A stretch of 64,000 bases of DNA from Acetobacteraceae bacterium (GCA_947474705.1 CANJJS010000002.1:1-64000); one strand, 5' to 3'. Positions 45,460 to 56,210 are shown, numbered from the stretch's first letter. Notes: generated by a model not told the origin, from the sequence alone. Numbers and translations are program-made.

Positions 45460-48249
45460 CTAACCGAACGCCCCGACCTCATGCGTGACCGCGGCCGCGA
45501 TTTCCCGGACCATCGCGAACAAATCCCGCATCTGCCCAAAAATCTCCCGATGTTCCCGCGCGTACGCCGCCGTCGCCCTGGGCGCCGCCACTTCCCCGTA
45601 ATCGACATCCGCCGAGGGGTCCGACGCCGCCGGAAAAATCTCCGCCAGCAGCGCCAGGGATTTGTCGATGTCCAGCCGGAGGATCGCCGCTTCCAGCACC
45701 TGGCGCGTCACGCCGTCGCGCGGGGAAAAATCCGAAATCTCCGTCGCCAACAGCCAGATCCGATGGATCAGCGCCATTCGTAACGCATGCAACAAAACCT
45801 CCCGCGTGCCCATCCTTGGCGCGTCCGGCCAGGCGACCCGCAGCGCCAGATGATCGGCGGAAATCCGGCGAAACATCGACTGCGCGTCCGCCCAAATGCC
45901 CAGACGTTCCAACGCGCGCGCGACCGAGACCAAGGCTTCCCGCCGGCCCGGACGCCGCGTCCGCGCCGCCCGGTCCAGCCAACTGCCCGGGTCCAAAGAG
46001 ACGATCGTCGCCCGCAACACATCGATATCCGAATGCGCCAACCCATGCGCCGCCAAATCCAGCGCGCGGCGGAACCGCCGGCTGTTCGCCCGCATCTCCG
46101 CGAAGGTCTCGGGATGCCGCGCCGCCGCCGCGCCAAGCCCCTGCAAGGTATTCGCGCACCAGCCGAGTTGTTGCAGGATCGCGTTATTCGGAATCGCGCG
46201 CAATTCGCGCGGATGGCGAATTCGCGCCGCGCCGGCCATCCCATCGGATTGCCGCGCCGCCGGCCGGGAACCCGTCGGATCGAACAGCGCTGGTCCAAAG
46301 GCGCCAAGCAACGCGCCATAGCCCGCGTCCTCGACCAGACCTTCCATCCCGGCGCGCACGGTGGCGAAAAAATCGGCGGAGAAATCGGGATCGGCGTAAA
46401 CCGGGTCCTCGATCGGACCGGCGGCGGGGTGATAGGTGTGTTCCGCGATCCGAGTCACCGTCGCCAGCGCCAGTTCCGGTGTCCCAAACAGCAAATACCC
46501 ATCGCCACCCTGGAACGCGCTTTCCTCCCGCACCCGCAATCCCGCGCGTTTCAGCGCCTGGCGCGAGGCGGTCGGCGACAAATATTTCAACCGGTCCGTC
46601 AACGAGCCCGGATGCGCGCCCCGCCCGATGCTCTCGCCGTGGGTGTCGAACAAAATCACCTCGACACCGGAAATCCCGTGTTTCGCGAGAGTCTCGCCGA
46701 TTTTCAGCCGCAGCCGCTCGATCAGATAACTCGCGGCCAACTGCCCCACGTATCGTCCGGAGTCCGAATATCCGAACTGCAGAGCCAACCGCCCGGTGGA
46801 TTTCAGGTAGGCGCGGTAATGCGGGCTGCGCAGCGCCTCGTCCAGCACCACGGCGCCTTTTTCCAGCGCCTCCGCGGTTTCGAACAGCGGGCTGATTTCG
46901 ACGTTCCGCTCGACACCGAACAGTTTCGCCAGCCACAGCGCCGCCAGCAGCGTATAACCCGTCTCCGTTTCCGCGATCAGAAACCGCACGGGCGCGGAGT
47001 TGTCGACATGTTTCACGATCTGCGCGATCGCGATCGTCAGTTTCGCGGCCGAGGCCTGTTCCGCGACCAGCGCCCCGAAATCGACCGGGATTGGTTGCAC
47101 GGTATCCAACGCGGCATTGATCTGCGCGAACAGCGCCCGGCGCCGCGACGGGTCCTCCGGTGGATCGGAAAAGCCCAGCCGCTGACGCACGACATTGTGC
47201 AATTGCGCGGCATTGAGGCGGGTGTGAGTATGGGCGAGCGCGAGGCCGTGCGACACGAGACCCGCGCGCGCGACCGCCAGCGCCAATTTATCGTCCTCGC
47301 CCGCCGCCGCGATGGCGGCGTCGAACAGCGGCAATAACGGCTCGGGCGAGGTCAGCGCCGTCTCGCGCTCCGCGATCAGCGTATGCGCGAAGGCCGCGAC
47401 ATCCGCCGGGGCGGGTTGCGACGGGCAGGCGGCGATCTGGCGTTCCGTCGCCGCCAGCGCCGCCCGCGCCCGCGCCGACAAATCGGGGGCCGCCGCCACC
47501 TGTTCCGACAGCCGCGCGAGTTGCAGGCGTTTCATTTCCAGCCGCAGCCGCAGCGTGTCCCACCAGCCGATATCGGTGCGCCCGTCCGTGTCGTAGCCAA
47601 CCCACGTCGAGAGAATCAAAGGTCTGGGCGTCAACTCCGTCCAGCGATCCGGCCAGGCGGAACGCGCGACATCCAGCAGCGCCGCGTTAAATCGGTCGAT
47701 CGCGTCGCGGCCATGCGCGATGGCTTTCGCCGCCTGGTCGAACTCCCCGCGCAAGGTAATTGGCGGCGGCCGGTGCGAGCCTTCCACCGCCACGGGCCGG
47801 CCGCTGGCGGTGTCCGCCAGCGCCGCCGCCACCGGTTCCGGCAGCGAAAAGGTCGGATGCGCGGTGAAAACGGCGGCGAAACGGGGGCGTTCCACCAAAT
47901 CGCGATATTCCGCCCACCGGATTGGCGAATCATTCGGGTCCGGCCGCAACAAGGTCTCGGCGAGGCCGTGCAAAACCCTCTCGTTCGCCGCGCGATCGAT
48001 CCCGCCGGCATAACCGGCCAGCCGGCCGGCCCGCGCCGCGAACGCGCGGTCGCGCAGATGGGCGATCAACGCGGCGATGGTCTCTCGATCCAGTTCGCCG
48101 CTGTCCATGCGGCGCGTGATCGCCAGCGCGACCAGCAGAACCGGGTTTCCGAAAGGATCTTCTTCCACCCGGGCCCCTAGGCGCGCGGTGAGATCCAGGA
48201 GGTCTTCGGCCAGCGTGGCGACGGGGCCGAGGGAAGCGGCATCGGGCAT
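45460..48249 (-). CDS. ppc: Phosphoenolpyruvate carboxylase, divergent type
   Basis: A 929-residue enzyme that carboxylates PEP to oxaloacetate to refill the TCA cycle. The first catalytic histidine is seen in FAAVFTAHPTFSLPEPV and the second-lobe motifs in STWVGYDTDGR. The C-terminal half keeps NNAILQQLGW. The usual glycine-rich loop FHGRGGSVGRGG is replaced by LFDTHGESIGRGAHPG, and FGYSDSGRYVG stands where GYSDSNKD is normal. The end (HEVGAFG) lacks the typical terminal NTG. So the fold is clear, but catalytic details may differ. The ATG at 48249 fits the first conserved segment. Divergent from the glycogen operon. Confidence 0.82.
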   Translation of the reverse strand: MPDAASLGPVATLAEDLLDLTARLGARVEEDPFGNPVLLVALAITRRMDSGELDRETIAALIAHLRDRAFAARAGRLAGYAGGIDRAANERVLHGLAETLLRPDPNDSPIRWAEYRDLVERPRFAAVFTAHPTFSLPEPVAAALADTASGRPVAVEGSHRPPPITLRGEFDQAAKAIAHGRDAIDRFNAALLDVARSAWPDRWTELTPRPLILSTWVGYDTDGRTDIGWWDTLRLRLEMKRLQLARLSEQVAAAPDLSARARAALAATERQIAACPSQPAPADVAAFAHTLIAERETALTSPEPLLPLFDAAIAAAGEDDKLALAVARAGLVSHGLALAHTHTRLNAAQLHNVVRQRLGFSDPPEDPSRRRALFAQINAALDTVQPIPVDFGALVAEQASAAKLTIAIAQIVKHVDNSAPVRFLIAETETGYTLLAALWLAKLFGVERNVEISPLFETAEALEKGAVVLDEALRSPHYRAYLKSTGRLALQFGYSDSGRYVGQLAASYLIERLRLKIGETLAKHGISGVEVILFDTHGESIGRGAHPGSLTDRLKYLSPTASRQALKRAGLRVREESAFQGGDGYLLFGTPELALATVTRIAEHTYHPAAGPIEDPVYADPDFSADFFATVRAGMEGLVEDAGYGALLGAFGPALFDPTGSRPAARQSDGMAGAARIRHPRELRAIPNNAILQQLGWCANTLQGLGAAAARHPETFAEMRANSRRFRRALDLAAHGLAHSDIDVLRATIVSLDPGSWLDRAARTRRPGRREALVSVARALERLGIWADAQSMFRRISADHLALRVAWPDAPRMGTREVLLHALRMALIHRIWLLATEISDFSPRDGVTRQVLEAAILRLDIDKSLALLAEIFPAASDPSADVDYGEVAAPRATAAYAREHREIFGQMRDLFAMVREIAAAVTHEVGAFG

Positions 48250-48312
48250 GACGCGAGCCTGCCGCCAATTGTGCACCGCAGCAAGAAAAATCTCGCGCCT
48301 GGGGTGTGGCTC

Positions 48313-48594
48313 GGGGCGATCGGGTGAGCCGGTGTAAGCCTTGGGGCTCCGCCCCAAACCCCGCGAGGGCGCTGCCCTTCGAACCCGCCAGGGCGGGGGC
48401 CCTGGACCCGTTTAATGGGGTATTTGAAGAAGGGGGGCCTACGGTGGCAGTGGAGCGGCCTCGGATGGCCCCCCTTCTTCAAATACCCCAAAAGATGGCA
48501 TCCAAGGCCCGCCTTGGCGGGGTCGAGGGGCAGCGCCCCCGTGGGGTCCGGGGCAAAGCCCCGGGGTTCGCACCGGCTCGTCCGATCGCCCTGG
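48313..48594. repeat. Long palindromic element, copy F
   Basis: The ends are GGGCGATCGGGTGAGCCGGTG at the left and, on the opposite strand, GGGCGATCGGACGAGCCGGTG at the right. These differ from the ends of copies A-C but still match each other. The centre is GGGGTATTTGAAGAAGGGG with its partner ending CAAATACCCC, again changed on both arms together. It fills the divergent gap between ppc and glgP. Confidence 0.9.
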
Positions 48595-48724
48595 GCCACG
48601 ACCCGGCGCGGGATTGCTGCGCCGCACAATTTCTGGCACGACCGGACATGTGGCACGCCGTATGCATCGCGTCAGGCCAGGACACAGCGCGGCGCGTCCG
48701 TGGACCAAGGAAGGCGAACCCGGT

Positions 48725-51223
48725 TTGAACGACACATCTGACCCCGCCAACGCGCCTGACGGCACGATCGGCACGCCCCCCGACCCAGGCGCCCGCACCG
48801 AGGAGGCGTTGCGCGCCGCGATTCTGACCAAGTTGACCTCGCATGTGGGCAAACGGCGGGCGATCGCCACGGACCGCGACTGGTTGCTCGCCACCGCGAT
48901 CGCCGTGCGCGACCTCGCCGTGGATCGCTGGCTGGCCAGCATCGATGCCGCGTATCAGCAGGGCGAGAAGCGGGTTTATTATTTGTCGCTGGAGTTTCTC
49001 ATCGGCCGTCTTTTGTTCGACAATCTGAACAATCTGGGCATCATGGACACGGTGCGCCGCGCGCTTGCCTCGCTCGACGTCGATCTCGACCGGTTGCGCG
49101 CGCTCGAACCCGACGCGGCGTTGGGCAATGGCGGTTTGGGGCGCCTCGCGGCCTGTTTCATGGAGAGCATGGCCACATTGGGTATTCCCGCCCATGGCTA
49201 CGGTATCCGCTACGATCACGGGTTGTTCCGCCAGGTCATTATGAACGGCTGGCAGGAAGAATTCCCGGAGGAATGGCTGTCCTTTGGCAATCCCTGGGAA
49301 TTCGAACGGCCGGAGGTCCAGTACGATATCGGCTTCGGCGGGTCGGTCGAAACGGTGTTGGGCGAGGACGACATCGACCACCACATCTGGCACCCCGCCG
49401 AATTCGTTGTCGCGGTCGCCTACGACACGCCCTCTGTTGGCTGGCGGGGACGCCGGGTCAACACGTTGCGCCTGTGGTCGGCGCGGCCCGTGGACCCGCT
49501 GAAACTCGATATGTTCAATCATGGCGATTTCGCCGGGGCGCTGGCCACCCGTGTCCGCGCCGAGGCGATTTCCAAGGTTCTCTATCCTTCGGACTCCACG
49601 CCCGAGGGTGAGGAATTGCGGCTGCGTCAGGAATATTTCTTTGCTTCCGCCTCGCTTCAGGACCTGGTGCGGCGCCATATCAAGGCATTTGGAACGCTCG
49701 CCTCTTTGCCGGAGAAAACCGCGATCCAGTTGAACGACACCCACCCGGCGATCGCGGTGGCGGAACTCATGCGAATCCTGGTCGATCTGCACGAGTTTCC
49801 GTGGGAGGACGCCTGGCGGATGACCCAGGCGACGATCGCCTATACCAATCACACGCTTCTTCCGGAGGCGCTGGAAACCTGGCCGGTCCACCTGATGGAA
49901 CGGCTCCTCCCCCGCCACATGCAAATCATTTACCTTATTAACGCGCGACATTTGGCGGAGGTCAACGCGGCCCATCCCGGCGACGGTGGTTTGTTGTCCC
50001 GCGTCTCCGTCATCGACGAACAGCGCGGGCGTCGCGTCCGCATGAGTCACCTCGCCTTTCTGGGCTCTCACCGCGTCAACGGCGTGTCCGCGCTGCACAC
50101 CGACCTGATGCGCGAAACCGTTTTTTCGGACCTCCACGCGTTGCGTCCGAAGCAAATCGTCAGCGTTACCAATGGTGTTACTTTTCGCCGCTGGCTGCAT
50201 GAGGCCAATCCGAAACTGACATCTTTGCTGGTGGAAGCCCTTGGCCCCCGTGTGCTGGATCGTGAGGAAGCGCTGTCCGATCTTCGCGCCTTCGCGGACG
50301 ACAAGGGGTTCCAGGACCGGTTCGCCGCCATGCGCCTCGCCAACAAAACCGCGCTGGCCCGCCTGATCCGCCGCGAGGTCAATATTCGCGTCGATCCCGC
50401 CGCTTTGTTCGACGTGCACATCAAACGCATTCACGAATATAAGCGCCAGCTTCTCAATATTCTCGAGGCCGTCGCGCTTTATAACGCCATCCGCACGCAT
50501 CCGACCAACGATTGGGCGCCCCGCGTCAAACTCTTCGCGGGCAAGGCCGCCGCCAGCTACCATCAGGCGAAGCTGATCGTGAAACTGGCGCACGACGTCG
50601 CGAAAGTCGTGAACAGCGATCCGGTGGTACGCGACCGGCTGAGCCTCGTGTTCCTGCCGAATTATTCCGTCAGTCTGGCCGAGGCGATCATTCCGGCGTC
50701 CGACGTTTCCGAGCAAATTTCCACCGCGGGGATGGAAGCGTCCGGCACTGGCAACATGAAACTGGCGCTGAACGGCGCGCTTACCATCGGCACGCTCGAC
50801 GGCGCCAATATCGAAATCCGCGACCATGTCGGCGCCGACAATATCTTCATCTTCGGCCTGACCGCCGCCGAGGTCGAAGCCAGCCGCGCCCATGGCATCG
50901 ACGCCGGCGCCGCCATCGCCGCATCCCCCGCGCTGACCGAAGTGCTGGCGGCCATCGCCGGCGGCGTGTTTTCTCCCGACGAGCCGGACCGCTACGCCGG
51001 CCTGGTGCACGGGCTGCGGCATCACGATTATTTCATGGTCTGCGCCGACTTCGAGTCCTACTACCAGAAACATCGAGAAGCCGGCGCGCTGTGGCGCCGT
51101 CCGGAGGCCTGGTGGCGCGCGAGCATCCTCAACACGGCAGGCATGGCCTGGTTCTCCTCGGACCGCGCGATCCGCGATTACGCCCGCGACGTCTGGGATG
51201 TGCCGGTTTGGCGCGAGGATTGA
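48725..51223 (+). CDS. glgP: Glycogen/alpha-glucan phosphorylase
   Basis: An 832-residue PLP enzyme releasing glucose 1-phosphate from glycogen. Family blocks: VYYLSLEFLIGRLLFDNLNN, EPDAALGNGGLGRLAACFME, GYGIRYDHGLFRQ, NDTHPAIAVAELMRILVD, FDVHIKRIHEYKRQLLNIL and EASGTGNMKLALNGALTIGT, which holds the PLP lysine. A TTG at 48725 with AAGGAAGG about 10 bases upstream fits the family length; ATG 48662 in the same frame is the alternative. It leads the glycogen operon. Confidence 0.95.
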   Translation: MNDTSDPANAPDGTIGTPPDPGARTEEALRAAILTKLTSHVGKRRAIATDRDWLLATAIAVRDLAVDRWLASIDAAYQQGEKRVYYLSLEFLIGRLLFDNLNNLGIMDTVRRALASLDVDLDRLRALEPDAALGNGGLGRLAACFMESMATLGIPAHGYGIRYDHGLFRQVIMNGWQEEFPEEWLSFGNPWEFERPEVQYDIGFGGSVETVLGEDDIDHHIWHPAEFVVAVAYDTPSVGWRGRRVNTLRLWSARPVDPLKLDMFNHGDFAGALATRVRAEAISKVLYPSDSTPEGEELRLRQEYFFASASLQDLVRRHIKAFGTLASLPEKTAIQLNDTHPAIAVAELMRILVDLHEFPWEDAWRMTQATIAYTNHTLLPEALETWPVHLMERLLPRHMQIIYLINARHLAEVNAAHPGDGGLLSRVSVIDEQRGRRVRMSHLAFLGSHRVNGVSALHTDLMRETVFSDLHALRPKQIVSVTNGVTFRRWLHEANPKLTSLLVEALGPRVLDREEALSDLRAFADDKGFQDRFAAMRLANKTALARLIRREVNIRVDPAALFDVHIKRIHEYKRQLLNILEAVALYNAIRTHPTNDWAPRVKLFAGKAAASYHQAKLIVKLAHDVAKVVNSDPVVRDRLSLVFLPNYSVSLAEAIIPASDVSEQISTAGMEASGTGNMKLALNGALTIGTLDGANIEIRDHVGADNIFIFGLTAAEVEASRAHGIDAGAAIAASPALTEVLAAIAGGVFSPDEPDRYAGLVHGLRHHDYFMVCADFESYYQKHREAGALWRRPEAWWRASILNTAGMAWFSSDRAIRDYARDVWDVPVWRED

Positions 51224-51253
51224 CGACATGATTCCCTCGCGGGACGCCGCGAC

Positions 51254-53476
51254 GTGACACACTGGCGCGCCAGGCCCGCCGAAATCGCCGCGATCGCGGA
51301 GGGGCGTCATCCCGATCCCTTCGCCTTTCTCGGCCCCCACGCCACGCGAGAGGGCACGGCGATCCGAGTCTTCGCCCCCGGCGCCGATCGTCTTTTCCTG
51401 GAACGCGGCACGGACTCGCCAGAATTCGAACCCGGCCCCGCCGGTTTCTTCCAACTCGTCCTCCCCCACCAAACGTCATCCCCGGGCTCGTCCCGGGGAC
51501 TGGAAGCGGCACGCCCCAACCCTCCCGGCACGCCCCTGTATCGCCTGCGCGCCGAAAACGCCCATGCCACCTGGCGCTTCCTCGACCCCTACGCCTTCGG
51601 ACCTGTCCTTGGCCCGCTCGACGACCATCTGCTGCTGGAAGGCACCCACCGCCGCCTGTTCGAGCGCCTTGGCGCGCATCCCATGCGTCACGAGGGCGTC
51701 GATGGCGTCCATTTCGCGGTCTGGGCGCCCAACGCGTCACGCGTCTCCGTCGTCGGCGGCTTCAACCAATGGGACGGTCGCCGCCACCCCATGCGGAAGC
51801 GCGTCGACAGCGGACTCTTCGAAATCTTTCTGCCGGAACTCCAGGAAGGCACGATCTACAAATACGAGATACGCGCACGCGACGGCGCGATCCAGCCGCT
51901 GAAAGCCGATCCCTTCGGCTTCGCCGCCGAAATGCGGCCCTCAACCGCCTCGATCGTCGCCCGTACCGACACGCTGGCATTCACCGCCAAAGCCCCACGC
52001 CCGGACAATCCGCGCCGCGCCGCGATGTCGGCGTACGAAGTCCACCTCGGCTCCTGGCGCCGCCACCCAGACGGCGGCTTCTTCAGCTACGACGAACTCG
52101 CCGACACACTCATCCCCTATGCCGCCGATCTTGGTTTCACCCACCTGGAATTGCTTCCGGTGGGCGAACACCCGCTCGACGCCTCCTGGGGGTACCAACC
52201 GATCGGCCTCTTCGCCCCCACCGCCCGCTTTGGGGATCCCGCTGGTTTTGCCCGCTTCGTCGACAAAGCCCATGCGGCTGGTCTCGGGATCATCCTCGAT
52301 TGGGTTCCCGCCCATTTCCCGGTCGATCCGCACGGCCTCGCCCATTTCGACGGCGGCCCGCTGTATGAGCACGCCGACCCGAAGCGCGGCTTCCATCCCG
52401 ACTGGAACACCGCCATTTACGACTTCGGCCGGCGGGAGGTCGCGAATGTCCTCATCGCCTCCGCGCTCTACTGGCTGACCCGCTTTCAGATCGACGCGCT
52501 GCGAGTCGATGCGGTGGCGTCAATGCTCTACCTCGACTATTCCCGGGAACCCGGCGCCTGGACGCCCAACCAGGACGGGTCCAACGACAACCGCGACGCC
52601 GTCGCCTTCCTGAAACGATTCAACGAAACACTCCGCGATGTCTGCCCGGACGCCCTGACGATCGCCGAGGAATCGACGGCCTGGCGCGGCGTCTCCCATC
52701 CCGTTTCCGAAGGCGGCCTCGGGTTCGGTTTCAAATGGAACATGGGCTGGATGCACGATACGCTCGACTACATGTCGCTCGATCCCGTCCATCGCCGCTA
52801 CCACCACGACAAAATGACCTTCGGTCTCGTCTACGCCTTCTCCGAAAACTTCGTGCTGCCGCTGTCGCATGACGAGGTCGTGCACGGCAAAGGCACCATC
52901 CTCGGCCGCATGCCGGGCGACGACTGGTCCCGCTTCGCCAATTTGCGAGCCTATTACGCCTTCATGTGGGCCCATCCCGGCAAGAAACTCCTGTTCATGG
53001 GCCAGGAATTCGCCCAGACGCGCGAGTGGAACGCGGACCGGGGCCTGGACTGGCACCTGGTGGACCAGGCACCGCATCGCGGCGTCCAGGACCTGATCCG
53101 CGACCTGAACCGCGTCTACCGCGACCACCCCGCCTTGCACGCCCGCGATTGCGAGCCGGAAGGGTTCCGCTGGATCGCGGCCGACGATCGCGACCAGTCC
53201 GTGTTCTCCTGGCTTCGCCTCGCTCCCGGCGCCCCGCCGGTCGCCGTCGTCGTCAATTTCACCCCCGTGCCGCGGCCCGCCTACCGCATCGGCCTGCCCG
53301 AATCCGGCACCTGGCGAGAAATCCTCAACACCGACGCCAGCCAATACGGCGGCACCGGCATGGGCAATCTCGGCGCGGTGCGGGCGAGTCCAAATCCCTC
53401 GCACGGGTTTCCGGCCTCCGCGCTCGTCTGCTGCCCGCCGCTCGCCGCTGTCTTCTTCGTCTTCGACCCCGCCTGA
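51254..53476 (+). CDS. glgB: 1,4-alpha-glucan branching enzyme with an inserted REP-derived peptide
   Basis: A 740-residue glycoside hydrolase-13 enzyme adding alpha-1,6 branches. Domains: an N-terminal beta-sandwich (DPFAFLGPH), CBM48 ([20 protein letters not shown]), then the catalytic barrel with [15 protein letters not shown], the nucleophile aspartate in [14 protein letters not shown], the acid/base glutamate in [11 protein letters not shown], and [11 protein letters not shown]. In the N-terminal linker the frame crosses a REP-like palindrome (51474-51503), adding [18 protein letters not shown], not expected in the family. GTG start 51254. Follows glgP by 30 bases. Confidence 0.93.
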   Translation: MTHWRARPAEIAAIAEGRHPDPFAFLGPHATREGTAIRVFAPGADRLFLERGTDSPEFEPGPAGFFQLVLPHQTSSPGSSRGLEAARPNPPGTPLYRLRAENAHATWRFLDPYAFGPVLGPLDDHLLLEGTHRRLFERLGAHPMRHEGVDGVHFAVWAPNASRVSVVGGFNQWDGRRHPMRKRVDSGLFEIFLPELQEGTIYKYEIRARDGAIQPLKADPFGFAAEMRPSTASIVARTDTLAFTAKAPRPDNPRRAAMSAYEVHLGSWRRHPDGGFFSYDELADTLIPYAADLGFTHLELLPVGEHPLDASWGYQPIGLFAPTARFGDPAGFARFVDKAHAAGLGIILDWVPAHFPVDPHGLAHFDGGPLYEHADPKRGFHPDWNTAIYDFGRREVANVLIASALYWLTRFQIDALRVDAVASMLYLDYSREPGAWTPNQDGSNDNRDAVAFLKRFNETLRDVCPDALTIAEESTAWRGVSHPVSEGGLGFGFKWNMGWMHDTLDYMSLDPVHRRYHHDKMTFGLVYAFSENFVLPLSHDEVVHGKGTILGRMPGDDWSRFANLRAYYAFMWAHPGKKLLFMGQEFAQTREWNADRGLDWHLVDQAPHRGVQDLIRDLNRVYRDHPALHARDCEPEGFRWIAADDRDQSVFSWLRLAPGAPPVAVVVNFTPVPRPAYRIGLPESGTWREILNTDASQYGGTGMGNLGAVRASPNPSHGFPASALVCCPPLAAVFFVFDPA
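51474..51503. repeat. REP-like palindrome inside the glgB reading frame
   Basis: CGTCATCCCCGGGCTCGTCC with CCCGGGG completes a hairpin (7-bp stem CCCCGGG, 5-base loop). The same CGTCAT-plus-GC-hairpin pattern appears as an inverted pair near 63058-63147. The reading frame is kept through it, so the enzyme probably tolerates the extra loop. Confidence 0.75.
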
Positions 53477-53505
53477 CCCACAAGAAAAAACCGGGACCCA
53501 CCGCC

Positions 53506-54765
53506 ATGCCCTCCCCCACCGCCCCTCTCGCCCGCTCCACCATGGCCTATGTGCTCGCGGGCGGACGCGGCTCCCGCCTGATGGAGCTGACGGATGTCCG
53601 CGCCAAACCCGCCGTGTATTTCGGCGGCAAAAGCCGGATCATCGATTTCGCGTTGTCGAATGCCGTGAATTCCGGCATCCGCCGCATCGGCGTCGCCACG
53701 CAATACAAAGCCCACAGCCTGATCCGTCACCTCAACCGCGGCTGGAATTTCTTCCGTCAGGACCGCAACGAGGGGTTCGACATTCTTCCGGCCTCGCAGC
53801 GTTCCGGCGGCGAGTGGTATCTCGGCACCGCGGACGCCGTTTTCCAGAATATCGACATTATCGAGGGCTACGAGCCGGAACTGATCGTCATCCTCGCCGG
53901 CGATCACATTTACAAAATGGATTACGGCCCGATGCTGGCCCAGCACGTGGACCAGAAAGCGGATGTCACGGTTGGCTGCATCGTCGTCCCGCGCGCGGAG
54001 GCCTCGGGATTCGGCGTCATGGACGTGGACGCCACCGATCGCATCGTGTCCTTTGTCGAAAAACCCGCCGATCCCCCGCCCATGCCGGGCCGCCCGGACA
54101 TGTCGCTGGCCTCCATGGGTATCTATGTGTTTTCGACGAAATTCCTGATCGAACAACTGCGCCGCGACGCCGCCGATCCCGATTCAACGCGAGACTTCGG
54201 CAAGGATATCATCCCCTACCTCGTGAAAAACGGCAAAGCCGTGGCCCATCCGTTGGATCGTTCCTGCCGCCGCTCCGGCTACGAGAACGAGGACTACTGG
54301 CGCGACGCCGGCACGGTGGACGCGTACTACGAGGCCAATATCGACCTGACCAGCGCGCTGCCCGCGCTCGACCTCTACGATCGCGACTGGCCGATCTGGA
54401 CCTATGCCGAGATCACCCCGCCCGCGAAATTCGTCCACGACATCGACGGCCGCCGCGGCGAGGCGATTTCGTCGCTGGTCTCCGGCGGCTGCATCGTCTC
54501 CGGCGGCACGCTGCGAAACTCCTTGCTGTTCACCAATGTCCGCGTCCACTCCTACGCGAAGATCGAGGGCGCGGTGATTCTGCCCGACGCCAACATCGGC
54601 CGTGGCGCCCGCCTGACCAAGGCCATCGTCGAAAAAGGCGTGCACATCCCCCCCGGCCTGGTCGTCGGCGAGGACCCGGTCGAGGACAAAAACCGCGGCT
54701 TCCGCGTCACCGACAAAGGCGTCGTCCTGATCACCCAGGCGATGATCGACGGTCTGTCCGCGTGA
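53506..54765 (+). CDS. glgC: Glucose-1-phosphate adenylyltransferase (ADP-glucose pyrophosphorylase)
   Basis: A 419-residue nucleotidyltransferase making ADP-glucose, the committed step of glycogen synthesis. N-terminal [20 protein letters not shown] is the nucleotide motif; [52 protein letters not shown] and GFGVMDVD are family blocks. The C-terminal left-handed helix repeats ([20 protein letters not shown]) are intact, and [20 protein letters not shown] is the glucose-1-phosphate site. Starts 29 bases after glgB. Its stop overlaps glgA. Confidence 0.97.
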   Translation: MPSPTAPLARSTMAYVLAGGRGSRLMELTDVRAKPAVYFGGKSRIIDFALSNAVNSGIRRIGVATQYKAHSLIRHLNRGWNFFRQDRNEGFDILPASQRSGGEWYLGTADAVFQNIDIIEGYEPELIVILAGDHIYKMDYGPMLAQHVDQKADVTVGCIVVPRAEASGFGVMDVDATDRIVSFVEKPADPPPMPGRPDMSLASMGIYVFSTKFLIEQLRRDAADPDSTRDFGKDIIPYLVKNGKAVAHPLDRSCRRSGYENEDYWRDAGTVDAYYEANIDLTSALPALDLYDRDWPIWTYAEITPPAKFVHDIDGRRGEAISSLVSGGCIVSGGTLRNSLLFTNVRVHSYAKIEGAVILPDANIGRGARLTKAIVEKGVHIPPGLVVGEDPVEDKNRGFRVTDKGVVLITQAMIDGLSA

Positions 54766-56210
54766 GCACCGTTCGCGTCCTGGCCATCGCCTCCGAGATT
54801 TTCCCGATTATCAAAACCGGGGGCCTCGCCGATGTCGCCGGCGCCCTGCCTTTGGCGCTGGAACCGGAGAACGTCGCCACCGTCACTATGTTGCCCGGCT
54901 ACCCCGCCGTCCTCGCCGCGCTGCCCGCGGCCGAGCCCGTCCATCGTTTCCCCGCGATGTTCGGCGGACCGGCCCGGCTGTTGCGCGGACGGGCGGCGGG
55001 CCTCGATCTGCTGGCGCTGGACGCGCCGCATTTGTTCGCACGTCCCGGCGGTCCCTACCAATCGCCGGACGGGCCGGACTGGCCCGATAATGCTTTTCGT
55101 TTCGCCGCCTTGGGCCTCGCCGCGGCGGCGGTGGGAGGCGGCTGCCTGCGCGACTACCGGCCGGACATTCTGCACGCGCACGACTGGCAGGCGGGACTTG
55201 CCCCCGCCTACGCCCATTACAACGGCGGACCCCGGCCGGGCACGGTGACGACCATCCATAACCTGGCGTTTCAGGGCCAGTTTCCGGGCGATCTTCTCTC
55301 CCTGTTGCAACTCCCCCCGCAGGCATGGTCGATCGACGGCGTCGAGTTCCACGGCGCGATCAGCTTTCTGAAAGCCGGACTCGCGCTGTCCGACCGGATC
55401 ACCACCGTTTCGCCCACATATGCCGCCGAAATCCGCACGCCGGAAGGCGGGATGGGCTTCGACGGCCTGCTGCGCGCCCGCGCCGGAGTCCTCCGCGGCA
55501 TCTTGAACGGCATCGACACCAAGATCTGGAACCCCGCCACCGACATCGCGCTCGCCGCCACTTTCGATGCCCGCCGCATGGCCCGCCGCGCCGTCAACAA
55601 GCAGGCGCTTCAGGCCCGCTTCGGCCTCGCCACGGACCCCGGCGCGCTACTTCTGGGGGTCGTCAGCCGCCTGACCTGGCAAAAAGGCCTGGACCAGCTT
55701 CTCGACAACCTCGCGCCCATTCTCGCTTTGGGCGTCCAGCTCGCCATTCTCGGCACCGGCGACCGCGACCTGGAGCAAGGCTTCGCGGCGGCGGCCGAAG
55801 CCCATCCCGGCCAGGTCGGCTGCGCCTTCGGCTACGACGAATCCCTCGCGCACCAGATGCAGGCCGGTCTCGACGCCCTGCTCGTCCCCTCCCGCTTCGA
55901 GCCTTGCGGCCTTACTCAGCTCTGCGCCCTCCGCTACGGCACGCTCCCGGTGGTCGCGCGCGCCGGCGGCCTCGCCGATACCGTCATCGACGCGAACGAG
56001 GCCGCCCTCGCCGCCGGCACCGCCACCGGCATCCAGTTCGCGCAGGGCATGCTGCTCATGGGCGCGGAACGCGCCGCCGCGCTCTGGCGCCAGCCGGACA
56101 TCTGGGCCGCGATGCGCCGCAACGCCATGCGCTGCGACGTCTCCTGGCAACGGCCCGCCGCCCAGTACGCGGCGCTGTACCGCGACCTGATCGCCGCACG
56201 CGCCGCATGA
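54762..56210 (+). CDS. glgA: Glycogen synthase (ADP-glucose)
   Basis: A 482-residue GT5 glycosyltransferase. ADP-glucose site [15 protein letters not shown] near the N-terminus, [64 protein letters not shown] and [20 protein letters not shown]. It starts with GTG at 54762, overlapping the glgC stop (GTGA), and its own stop overlaps the next start (ATGA). This is a coupled set for glycogen build-up. Confidence 0.97.
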   Translation: MSTVRVLAIASEIFPIIKTGGLADVAGALPLALEPENVATVTMLPGYPAVLAALPAAEPVHRFPAMFGGPARLLRGRAAGLDLLALDAPHLFARPGGPYQSPDGPDWPDNAFRFAALGLAAAAVGGGCLRDYRPDILHAHDWQAGLAPAYAHYNGGPRPGTVTTIHNLAFQGQFPGDLLSLLQLPPQAWSIDGVEFHGAISFLKAGLALSDRITTVSPTYAAEIRTPEGGMGFDGLLRARAGVLRGILNGIDTKIWNPATDIALAATFDARRMARRAVNKQALQARFGLATDPGALLLGVVSRLTWQKGLDQLLDNLAPILALGVQLAILGTGDRDLEQGFAAAAEAHPGQVGCAFGYDESLAHQMQAGLDALLVPSRFEPCGLTQLCALRYGTLPVVARAGGLADTVIDANEAALAAGTATGIQFAQGMLLMGAERAAALWRQPDIWAAMRRNAMRCDVSWQRPAAQYAALYRDLIAARAA

